Assembly: GCA_035530055.1 (NCBI GenBank)
Contig: DATKVN010000044.1
Coordinates: 1 to 7,453 of the forward strand
Length of the DNA: 7,453 nucleotides
DNA from: a bacterium
GTDB taxonomy: Bacteria > UBA6262 > WVXT01
Direction of reading: 5' to 3'
Shown: piece by piece, positions 1-6,328 of the stretch
How positions within the stretch are numbered: the stretch's first letter is position 1
How the letters are laid out: every line of letters begins with the position of its first letter
Notes under the pieces: model-generated
Databases searched by the model: none
Told to the model about the DNA's origin: nothing
The model's input: only the letters and a program-made list of their open reading frames with translations
Position numbers and translations under genes: made by a program

Positions 1-3000
1 CTAAGTTTGACCTGTGTTTTTGAACTTATGTTCACAATTCTATTACGCTGGGCAGACAGGTTAAAATTCACCCGGCAATTACCCTGGTTTTTTATAAATA
101 GTTCCTTCAATTTCTTTAAAGTATCCTCTTCCAACCCGGCTGTGGATAGCTTCAAAGTCATCTGGTGGATGAGAAGCTCCCTGGCACGACTAAAGGGAAT
201 TACTTCCGAAGCCACAATCCTCGGTTTCTCTTCCCGCCAATTAAGCCTTCCTTTGACTATAACCATCTCATCCCTAATCAAGCACTTTCCTATGCCTTTC
301 TCATAAGCGTCGGGAAAAACAATGACTTCCACCATTCCCGTCAAGTCCTCTAACTTAAAGATAGCCATCAATTGACCCTTCTTCGTTTTCTTCTTGTTGA
401 GAGAACCTATTATTCCCCCTACGCTCACTTGACTTTCGGTCTTTGACTCGTACAGTTTATCTATTGAATGGCTGACATAACTGTTCATCTCTTCGGCAAA
501 CTTTGCCAGGGGATGACCTGTAATATAGAAACCCAGTACTTCCTTCTCGTATGCCAGTAATTTATTCTCTTGCCATTCCTTTGAGGGAGGCAATTCCTCT
601 GCTTCTCCAAGAGTAGAGTCGACGAGATCAATGAAAGAAGTCTGACCGCTCAGTCGCTCCTTCTGGACCCGCAATGCTTTCTCTAAAGCGAGGTCCAATC
701 CTTTAAATAACTGAGCCCTTGGTTGACCAAGCGAATCGAAACACCCCGCCTTAATCAAGCTCTCAACTGCTCTTCTATTGACCAGCCTCGAGTCAACCCG
801 AACACAAAAATCGCATAGTGATGTAAACGCTTCTCCACTTTCCCGGGCACTTACAATAGAGTCTATAGCCCCGTGCCCCACATTCTTAATAGCTAAAAGA
901 CCAAAGCGAACATTCCCATTTTCTATTCTGAATTCTGAAAAACTTTTCTCCACACTTGGTGGCAGCACAGTGATGCCCATCTGATGACACTCAGATATAT
1001 ATTCTACGATTTTATCGGTATTCTCCATTTCGCTACTTAAAAGCACCGTCATATACTCCAGTGGATAATTTGCTTTGAGCCAGGCAGTCTGGTAAGCCAG
1101 AAGCGCATAGGCACTTGCGTGGGACTTATTGAAACCGTATCCACCAAATTTCACCATGGCATCGAATATTCTATTTGCTTTCCCTGGGGAAATTTCTTTC
1201 TTTCCTGCCCCCTTTACAAAATTCTCTCGCTGTCTTTCAATTTCTGTAGGTATCTTCTTCCCCATCGCCTGGCGCAAGACATCAGCCTGTTCTGGAGGAA
1301 AGCCTGCTAATTCCGTAGCGATGCGCATAACATCTTCTTGATAAAGGATTACACCATATGTATCCTTTAGAATTGGTTCAAGCGAAGGATGTTCATAGTT
1401 TATTTTCGCACGTTTATGTTTTCTGGCCACAAACTCATCTACCATTCCGCTCCCAATAGGACCGGGACGATAGAGTGCTACAAGGGCAATTACGTCGGAA
1501 AATTCTGTTGGCTTTAACTTTCTTAAAAGGTCCCTCATTCCTGCACTCTCCAACTGAAAGACACCGGCAGACTTTGCTTGTGCTAAAAGTTTGTATGTTT
1601 TCCTATCATCAAGGGGAATATCAGAGGGTTCTCTGGGAGCTTCTTTCGCTCTCTTACTTATAAGCTTCAAGGCTTCATCAATCACCGTCAGTGTTCTCAA
1701 TCCCAGAAAATCTATTTTCAAAAGACCCAATCTAATTAAGGCAGAATCTTCGTACTGAGTAGTTACCACATTCTTACTACTCTTTGCTAAGGGCACATAA
1801 TTAACCATCTCTCCAGGGGTAATTACAATTCCTGCAGCATGGACGCCCGTATGGCGTTTGATTCCTTCAATTCTCTGAGCCGTGTCCAATAGATTCCTGA
1901 CCACGCCCTCAGTCTCATATCGCCTGTTCAATTCCGGCACCAGCTGTAAAGCACCCTGTATTGTCTCGCCAAAAGGAATCAATTTGGCAATTCCATCTAC
2001 CTCAAGCAAAGGAACATTCAATACCCTGCCAGTATCTCTGACCACAGCCCTGGCTAACATAGTTCCGAAAGTTATAATCTGAGCTACATTTTTTTGTCCG
2101 TATTTCTCCTTCACATAACCAATAACTCTATCTCGTCCATTATCGGCAAAATCGATATCGAGATCGGGCATACTCTTTCTTCCAGGATTCAAGAATCTTT
2201 CAAATAGAAGACCGTACTTCAACGGGTCCAGTTCAGTAATTCCCAGAAGATAGGCAACGAGACTTCCAGCGCCAGACCCTCTACCCGGACCTACCATTAT
2301 CTTTTGATGTTTCGCATACTCTATGAAATCCCACACAATCAGGAAATAACTGGCAAACCCCATCTGGCTTATGACCGAGAGCTCATAGTCCAACCGTCTA
2401 CGTATATCGGGCGTAGCTTTCGTATATCTTTTCTTTAACCCTTGTTCACAAAGATTTTTTAAATACTCATCGAAGTTATAATTCTCCGGAACTTTGTAGT
2501 CGGGCAAATGCATTGTTTCAAAGTCGAGCTGGAGGTTACATTTTTCAGTAATCTCTATTGTGTTCTTTATTGCCTGTGGGATTTCAGCAAAAATTTGCTT
2601 CATTTCTTGAGAGGATTTAAAGTAGAATTCTTCTGTGGAAAACTTCAGATGTGAGGGATCATCGAGCGTTTTGCCGGTACCAATACAGAGAAGTATCTCC
2701 TGGGCATAGGCATCAGTCTTATCCACGTAATGGCAATCGTTGGTAGCTACCAATGGAACTCCCATCTCTTTCCCTAATTTAATTAATTCTCCACAGACCT
2801 TCTCCTGTTCACTGATTCCGTTATCTATCAGTTCAAGGTAAAGGTTCTCCTTACCGAAAATCTCGCCATAAAAGGAAATGTCCTTTTTAGCCTTATCATG
2901 GTCGTCATTTAATATAGCCTGGGAAATCTCGCTCTTAAGGCAACCAGTCAAACATACCAGTCCTTTTGAGTATTCTTTAAGTACTTCCTTATCTACCCGG

Positions 3001-3383
3001 GGTCTGTAGTAGAAACCTTCAAGATAGCCGATACTCACCAGTCTAATCAAATTCTCATACCCGGTTTTGTCCTTTGCTAAAAGAATTAGATGGTTTGCTG
3101 CCCCCGATATACCGCTTCCCTCCTTAACATACCGGCTTTGTGGAGCAACATAGATTTCGCAACCTATAATCGGTTTTATCCCGCTATTCACACATGCCTG
3201 GTAAAAACCAATTACGCCAAACATATTCCCATGGTCAGTAATTCCCAAAGCGGGCATCTTGTACTGGGATGCTCGCTGAATAAGATTCCCGGGAGCCTTA
3301 TGGTTATCCAGAATACGACAGGCACCATCGAGAAGGCTGTATTCAGTGTGCAGATGTAAATGGACGAAATCTGAATGTTCCAT
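1..3383 (-). CDS. dnaE: DNA polymerase III alpha subunit (DnaE), 3' end cut off by the window
   Basis: Replicative DNA polymerase catalytic subunit; acts in the cytoplasm at the replisome. The frame is open from ATG at 3383 to base 1 (1127 codons, no stop), so roughly the last few tens of residues are missing compared with the usual ~1150-1170 aa. Seen: N-terminal PHP domain beginning FVHLHLHTEYS, with H8, H10, D19, H51, E76, H98, C148, D216 and H218 matching the family's metal ligands; polymerase motif GPGRGSG at 365-371; PDLDIDF at 406-412 holding two catalytic Asp (probably D407/D409); the third catalytic Asp D558 in KIDFLGL; RPGP at 639-642; a candidate beta-clamp motif QTSFI at 914-918; an OB fold from about 985. 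ATG 3383 gives the family's standard N-terminus; GTG 3392 is an in-frame alternative, with a stop at 3426-3428 upstream. It is the last gene of the minus-strand series and is separated from its upstream neighbour by a 251-bp gap with REP-like elements. Confidence 0.97.
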   Translation of the reverse strand, partial: MEHSDFVHLHLHTEYSLLDGACRILDNHKAPGNLIQRASQYKMPALGITDHGNMFGVIGFYQACVNSGIKPIIGCEIYVAPQSRYVKEGSGISGAANHLILLAKDKTGYENLIRLVSIGYLEGFYYRPRVDKEVLKEYSKGLVCLTGCLKSEISQAILNDDHDKAKKDISFYGEIFGKENLYLELIDNGISEQEKVCGELIKLGKEMGVPLVATNDCHYVDKTDAYAQEILLCIGTGKTLDDPSHLKFSTEEFYFKSSQEMKQIFAEIPQAIKNTIEITEKCNLQLDFETMHLPDYKVPENYNFDEYLKNLCEQGLKKRYTKATPDIRRRLDYELSVISQMGFASYFLIVWDFIEYAKHQKIMVGPGRGSGAGSLVAYLLGITELDPLKYGLLFERFLNPGRKSMPDLDIDFADNGRDRVIGYVKEKYGQKNVAQIITFGTMLARAVVRDTGRVLNVPLLEVDGIAKLIPFGETIQGALQLVPELNRRYETEGVVRNLLDTAQRIEGIKRHTGVHAAGIVITPGEMVNYVPLAKSSKNVVTTQYEDSALIRLGLLKIDFLGLRTLTVIDEALKLISKRAKEAPREPSDIPLDDRKTYKLLAQAKSAGVFQLESAGMRDLLRKLKPTEFSDVIALVALYRPGPIGSGMVDEFVARKHKRAKINYEHPSLEPILKDTYGVILYQEDVMRIATELAGFPPEQADVLRQAMGKKIPTEIERQRENFVKGAGKKEISPGKANRIFDAMVKFGGYGFNKSHASAYALLAYQTAWLKANYPLEYMTVLLSSEMENTDKIVEYISECHQMGITVLPPSVEKSFSEFRIENGNVRFGLLAIKNVGHGAIDSIVSARESGEAFTSLCDFCVRVDSRLVNRRAVESLIKAGCFDSLGQPRAQLFKGLDLALEKALRVQKERLSGQTSFIDLVDSTLGEAEELPPSKEWQENKLLAYEKEVLGFYITGHPLAKFAEEMNSYVSHSIDKLYESKTESQVSVGGIIGSLNKKKTKKGQLMAIFKLEDLTGMVEVIVFPDAYEKGIGKCLIRDEMVIVKGRLNWREEKPRIVASEVIPFSRARELLIHQMTLKLSTAGLEEDTLKKLKELFIKNQGNCRVNFNLSAQRNRIVNISSKTQVKL

Positions 3384-3388
3384 AAGAT

Positions 3389-3393
3389 TCACC
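3389..3393 (-). promoter_or_regulatory. Weak, off-centre ribosome binding site of dnaE
   Basis: GGTGA lies 5 nt before the dnaE ATG. It can pair with the UCACC part of the 16S 3' tail but lacks the AGGAGG core seen at 6273-6278. The REP-like element ends only 17 bases upstream of the ATG, so little native leader remains between the repeat and the gene. The assignment is an inference from complementarity and spacing. Confidence 0.35.
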
Positions 3394-3400
3394 AAGTCTG

Positions 3401-3474
3401 TTGGAGTAGCGAAACTTGTTTCGCGCTAACTAGCCGCAGAGCAAGCAAACGCACCGCAAGCGGTGCTACTCCAA
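3401..3474. repeat. REP-like inverted pair, family 2, copy 1
   Basis: The element is bounded by perfect 10-bp inverted ends TTGGAGTAGC and GCTACTCCAA. Inside the left end is hairpin GCGAAACTTGTTTCGC (3409-3424; 7-bp stem, TT loop). Inside the right end is GCACCGCAAGCGGTGC (3451-3466; 7-bp stem, AA loop, TT on the other strand). Between them, 3436-3446 (GCAGAGCAAGC) is the left arm and loop of the second hairpin of copy 2, left without its right arm, as if the right end had been swapped at the GCAAGC core. The GTAG/GGAG head followed by a hairpin, in head-out inverted pairs, is the known REP/REPIN layout. It could instead be a small MITE, but I see no target-site duplication. Confidence 0.75.
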
Positions 3475-3477
3475 TTA

Positions 3478-3534
3478 TTGGAGTAGCGAAACTTGTTTCG
3501 CGCTAACTGACCGCAGAGCAAGCTCTGCTACTCC
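3478..3534. repeat. REP-like inverted pair, family 2, copy 2
   Basis: This copy starts 3 bp after copy 1. Its first 31 bases (3478-3508) are identical to 3401-3431, and the next 15 differ at two positions. Left hairpin GCGAAACTTGTTTCGC is at 3486-3501 and right hairpin GCAGAGCAAGCTCTGC at 3513-3528, closed by inverted ends GGAGTAGC (3480-3487) and GCTACTCC (3527-3534). The right stem differs from that of copy 1 (AGAGC/GCTCT against ACCGC/GCGGT), yet both pair perfectly and both keep the GCAAGC core. Neither hairpin is followed by a T-run, so a Rho-independent terminator is unlikely. Confidence 0.75.
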
Positions 3535-3582
3535 TTTCCAGCGAAGAAATTTTGTAGGAAAAATCCAAAGGAAGGCTACGAA

Positions 3583-3611
3583 AATCTATCAAATCAGGAA
3601 GGTAAAGTCAA
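3583..3611 (-). promoter_or_regulatory. Candidate sigma-70-type promoter for dnaE
   Basis: On the minus strand, TTGACT (3611-3606, 5/6 to TTGACA) is followed after exactly 17 nt by TAGATT (3588-3583, 4/6 to TATAAT). It lies about 24 bp after the stop of the 306-aa gene. A transcript from here would have a leader of roughly 190 nt that includes both family-2 REP pairs before the dnaE ATG. This rests on consensus match and spacing only. The remaining bases of the gap, 3535-3582 and 3612-3634, show nothing I can support. Confidence 0.4.
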
Positions 3612-3634
3612 GGAAAAATGTCGAAGGTGAACGT

Positions 3635-4555
3635 CTAAAATTCCGCTGCCGTAGTCACGTAAAGTTTTAAATAACGATTTAAAAGAAACTCTTCTTCCAG
3701 GAGTCTTATTCTAATAACGAATATATATTTTTTGCCAGCATATTCTTCTCTTTCAGGAAAGTTAAGGTACATCCTTACCTTGCTTTTTTTCTTTCTTTTT
3801 AGACCAAAATCCGACTTGTCAAAAGTTAAAAAATCCGGGTCGGGACAGTCCTCATATCCATCTTCAATTTCTATTCCTGCTCTTTTTGCAGAGATACTTC
3901 TTACCTCGTAAATATGAGGATAACGACTAAGATTTTTCACTTCTAATACCTTTCCAATCACTTTTTTAATATCGCAAACTTCCCCTATTTTTACATTCTC
4001 CAGTACCATCTCGTCTGGAAAAACAGCGAAGTCTAATTTCCCTGCAAACTCTTGAGACAAATCCCTTTCCTTTTCAGAAATTTCAAGGAGAAGCCTGCTC
4101 TTCAAACCCAAAGCAATGGGTAGATTCCCCTTGCCCACAGTGTGTGACCAGATGTAAACTTGATATTTCTTACCTAGATATTTCTTATTGCGGGGAATAG
4201 TGACAATTACATTAGTCATTGCATTTTTTGACGGCTCGACAGAAAAGTAATCCTTTTCCAACTCTATCCAGGAAGCGTCGGGAATTGGCTCATATCCCTC
4301 CTTCAATTCACTTTTAGATGGCACCAATACTTCTATTTTCAACCCAACGGAATCTTTACCTTTATTTCTCACCCGCAATTGCCGATTAACTTTCTGCCCA
4401 ATTGTATAGTTCTTTCCGATACTTAAGTTCCGGACAGTCACCTCAGTGAAGCTAGTTGATATTCCTCCTGTATTACCATCTCTGGGAAGAGAAAGTAACA
4501 GCATCAGAGATAAAATAAGAAGGTAAGCCTTTATCCCTACACCAGTTTTTCCCAT
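3635..4555 (-). CDS. Secreted protein with two tandem beta-sandwich-like repeats, function unknown
   Basis: This 306-aa protein has a signal peptide or N-terminal anchor (hydrophobic residues 10-23, K3 and K9 before it, no lipobox Cys), so it is probably exported. The rest is an internal duplication. The block from GYEPIPDASW (87-96) to GKKYQVYIW (128-136) matches GYEDCPDPDF (233-242) to GKKYIFVIR (274-282) with no gap, and NLSIG at 43 matches NVKIG at 187. Each unit is beta-rich with a hydrophobic/charged alternation, suggesting an Ig-like fold of the kind found in envelope adhesin or chaperone-like proteins, but I do not recognise the family. GGAGG (4560-4564) lies 4 nt before the ATG, in the 11-bp gap after the upstream gene's stop, which suggests translational coupling with the PorV-like gene. 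A role beside that barrel is inferred from context only. Confidence 0.85.
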   Translation of the reverse strand: MGKTGVGIKAYLLILSLMLLLSLPRDGNTGGISTSFTEVTVRNLSIGKNYTIGQKVNRQLRVRNKGKDSVGLKIEVLVPSKSELKEGYEPIPDASWIELEKDYFSVEPSKNAMTNVIVTIPRNKKYLGKKYQVYIWSHTVGKGNLPIALGLKSRLLLEISEKERDLSQEFAGKLDFAVFPDEMVLENVKIGEVCDIKKVIGKVLEVKNLSRYPHIYEVRSISAKRAGIEIEDGYEDCPDPDFLTFDKSDFGLKRKKKSKVRMYLNFPEREEYAGKKYIFVIRIRLLEEEFLLNRYLKLYVTTAAEF

Positions 4556-4566
4556 TCCCCCTCCAG

Positions 4567-5733
4567 CTACTTTTTAATTTTCATTCTCTCCTTTGCTCTC
4601 TCAATAAGTCTTAGCGATTGAGTATGATCCGGTTTCAATTGTAGAACCTTTTCAAATTCAGCAATAGCTGCCTCATATTCCCCTCTCTTGTAATGGTCGA
4701 TTCCACGATAATAGTATCTCCTCATTTCCTCTGTTTTTTCTTCTTCACTTAAAGGTTTCGTGGGAATACCTATTTCTGCCGGTGAAGGCCTTGGCGTTTC
4801 TGATACTGTTTCCCTAAGCCCACCAAAACGTAATGTCACTGAGAAACGATGAGAACCATAAGTCCCTCTGAGCCCGGAAAGGGGATAGATGAAAGCATAA
4901 TCTATTTCGAATGAAGATACCTGACAACTTCCTCCCAGAGAGAAACTCTTAAAGCCATCACTCCCTATATCTATCCCTCCACGAACTCCCATTGACTTAC
5001 CTGAGAGCCACTTCTCCGCGCCAGCAGAAATGTTAAACTCCCTGTGTTTATAAACAGCATCTAAGGCAAAATTAATTAAATTAATTTTATCTCTGTAAGC
5101 AACACCTATTCTGACTCCCAGGGGAAGTTTATCTCTTTTATCTGCCAGATTCATATTTGGCTGAATGATATCTGTGATGGAAAGTCCAGAAAAGATATTG
5201 GCAGTAAGATTATATAAAAGCCCAATATCACTACTAAATCCTATCCTGGAATAACCTTTTTCCTGAAAAAGGGGGTCAGACTTTGTGTATTGGTTATTAT
5301 TATATCGTTTGTATAGTAATTTGAAGTTCAGCCCGGCAGAAAGCGAACTAAATAACTTATTGCCATAAGAGAAGATAAAGGTATCTTCTCGATAAAAACC
5401 CTTCAGCCCCAGGCTCAGCCAGCCCACTCCTATTCCGCCCAATTTTTCCAGGGGATGAGCGTAGCCGATGAATGCATTCCCCAGGTTACTCCCATCGTCC
5501 AGTCCCCAGTAGAGTCTTCCATATCCGCTGGTGAACTCTGGCTGGGTTAGTCGACTCAATCCTGCAGGATTATAATAGAGGGAATGGACATCGTCAACCA
5601 GAGCGACAAAGGCACTTCCCATTCCTATGGGTCGCGCTCCCACACCAATGTCCCCAAAATCCCCAAAAGAGACATTAGACCCAAGACTCAAGACTATAGT
5701 CACTAACCCTATGAAAATGGCATTTTTGTTCAT
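4567..5733 (-). CDS. PorV/PorQ-family (UPF0164) outer-membrane barrel protein with C-terminal TPR
   Basis: Residues are numbered from ATG 5733 (388 aa). A signal peptide (MNKN, hydrophobic 5-23) precedes the family signature GARPIGMGSAFVAL (32-45) and NPAGL (55-59), which mark FadL-like barrels of the PorV/PorQ group. The barrel runs to about residue 305 with many alternating aromatic/Gly strands and ends SVTLRFGG. A Pro/Glu-rich linker (about 308-337) leads to a single TPR-like unit (about 341-374, with RGEYEAAIAEFEKVLQLKPD), presumably periplasmic. PorV proteins in Bacteroidetes act in type IX secretion; elsewhere the family's role is often unknown, so a secretion role here is inference. 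ATG 5742 (three residues longer) is possible, but its only purine-rich stretch abuts the ATG and lies beside a REP remnant; ATG 5733 has GGGA at suitable spacing and a typical signal-peptide start. Linked to the 306-aa gene by an 11-bp gap. Confidence 0.88.
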   Translation of the reverse strand: MNKNAIFIGLVTIVLSLGSNVSFGDFGDIGVGARPIGMGSAFVALVDDVHSLYYNPAGLSRLTQPEFTSGYGRLYWGLDDGSNLGNAFIGYAHPLEKLGGIGVGWLSLGLKGFYREDTFIFSYGNKLFSSLSAGLNFKLLYKRYNNNQYTKSDPLFQEKGYSRIGFSSDIGLLYNLTANIFSGLSITDIIQPNMNLADKRDKLPLGVRIGVAYRDKINLINFALDAVYKHREFNISAGAEKWLSGKSMGVRGGIDIGSDGFKSFSLGGSCQVSSFEIDYAFIYPLSGLRGTYGSHRFSVTLRFGGLRETVSETPRPSPAEIGIPTKPLSEEEKTEEMRRYYYRGIDHYKRGEYEAAIAEFEKVLQLKPDHTQSLRLIERAKERMKIKK

Positions 5734-5749
5734 CAGTCCCATCCCTTTC

Positions 5750-5775
5750 GGGCGGCCACGGCGGGCCGCCCCTAC
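5750..5775 (-). repeat. REP-like element, family 1, single copy
   Basis: On the minus strand it reads GTAG (5775-5772), stem GGGCGGCC, loop CGCCGT, stem GGCCGCCC (to 5750): a perfect 8-bp hairpin behind a GTAG head. It lies in the 82-bp gap between the 149-aa gene and the barrel gene, ending 16 bases before ATG 5733. The flanking CAGTCCC and ATCCCT (5734-5746) match the edges of the pair at 6329-6381, suggesting it is a pair that has lost one hairpin. No T-run follows in the direction of transcription, so it is not a classical terminator, though it may affect mRNA processing. Confidence 0.8.
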
Positions 5776-5805
5776 ACCGCCTTTTATTTATAATTGACCA
5801 TTCAT

Positions 5806-5818
5806 AATTCATAATTTA
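5806..5818. repeat. 13-bp direct repeat, copy at the stop of the 149-aa gene
   Basis: AATTCATAATTTA here is identical to 6259-6271. This copy contains the stop codon (5816-5818) of the 149-aa gene and the other contains its start codon. The motif is AT-rich and short, so chance is possible; it could also be a footprint of past insertion or duplication of the gene. Confidence 0.3.
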
Positions 5819-6265
5819 TTTAGCAAGGACTATTGTGCCATTTATAGTTTGGCCTTCTACTTCTATCTGGTAGATATATATGCCACTAGGTACTATATTC
5901 CCACCCTCGTCTTTCCCATCCCAGGTGAACTTATCTTCCCCACCTCCAACGATATCAAGCTGTCTTACCGCCGACCCTTTGATATCATAAATCCAGCAAA
6001 CTATACTGTTCTCATCAATATTTTCGTATTCGAAAGTTACCTGTTCATTATTACCATCACCATTTGGGGTAAACACACGTGGACGTGGGTAACCCTCATC
6101 TAGCTTAAAACCTGAGGCAGAGATATTGAAAGCAAGCATTTCAGCATCTCCTTCTCTTCCAGCCGAAAGTAGACCAAAATTAAAAACAAGAATAATACTA
6201 ATCAAAAGTAGAGAGAACCCGAATCTCCTCTCCACCTTTCCCAATCTTTCTGTTCTGTAATTCAT
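5816..6265 (-). CDS. Small secreted protein: signal peptide plus one FlgD/CHU_C-type C-terminal domain
   Basis: The protein is 149 aa. Residues 1-14 are basic and 15-33 hydrophobic, with a likely cleavage near SAG (34-36). After about 25 residues comes a single domain with the hallmarks of the FlgD Ig-like / gliding-motility CHU_C (type IX sorting) families: FTPNGDGNN (65-73), YDIKG (93-97), FTWDGKDEGG (113-122), PSGIYIYQIE (126-135) and a terminal GTIVLAK. In those families this domain normally sits at the end of a large surface protein; here no passenger exists, and no upstream frame suggests a lost one. It precedes a PorV-like barrel gene, the type of partner that handles such domains in type IX systems, so a link is plausible but unproven. 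The start is fixed by a strong AGGAGG 7 nt upstream. A 13-bp direct repeat covers both its start and its stop codon. Confidence 0.88.
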   Translation of the reverse strand: MNYRTERLGKVERRFGFSLLLISIILVFNFGLLSAGREGDAEMLAFNISASGFKLDEGYPRPRVFTPNGDGNNEQVTFEYENIDENSIVCWIYDIKGSAVRQLDIVGGGEDKFTWDGKDEGGNIVPSGIYIYQIEVEGQTINGTIVLAK

Positions 6266-6271
6266 AATTTA
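6259..6271. repeat. 13-bp direct repeat, copy at the start of the 149-aa gene
   Basis: Identical to 5806-5818; it contains the ATG (6263-6265) of the 149-aa gene. The two copies delimit the coding sequence almost exactly. Confidence 0.3.
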
Positions 6272-6272
6272 C

Positions 6273-6278
6273 CCTCCT
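6273..6278 (-). promoter_or_regulatory. Strong Shine-Dalgarno of the 149-aa gene
   Basis: AGGAGG lies 7 nt before the ATG at 6265. It is the best ribosome binding site in the window and fixes the start. It shows that the genome uses canonical Shine-Dalgarno sites, which makes the weak site before dnaE stand out. Confidence 0.8.
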
Positions 6279-6328
6279 CGCTCATAGTCAAGATTCTTAT
6301 CCTTTGCCATCTTCTCAAAACCAGTCCC

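Noticed and set aside
7-2082. Several plus-strand open frames of 60-100 codons
   Set aside because: They lie opposite dnaE, whose protein matches the family throughout; they have no recognisable domain or ribosome binding site.
3090-3359. Plus-strand frame of 89 codons
   Set aside because: It is the complement of the conserved DnaE PHP region and shows no protein features of its own.
3409-3528. Rho-independent terminators
   Set aside because: The hairpins are strong, but none is followed by a T-run on either strand.
3401-3534. CRISPR-like direct repeat
   Set aside because: There are only two copies, they are palindromic units 3 bp apart, and no regular unique spacers exist.
3401-3534. Small insertion sequence or MITE
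   Set aside because: Terminal inverted repeats exist, but I see no target-site duplication, and the GTAG-plus-hairpin pattern with changing stems fits REP elements better.
5849-6103. Plus-strand frame of 84 codons
   Set aside because: It is the shadow of the 149-aa gene, which has a signal peptide, a domain signature and a strong Shine-Dalgarno.
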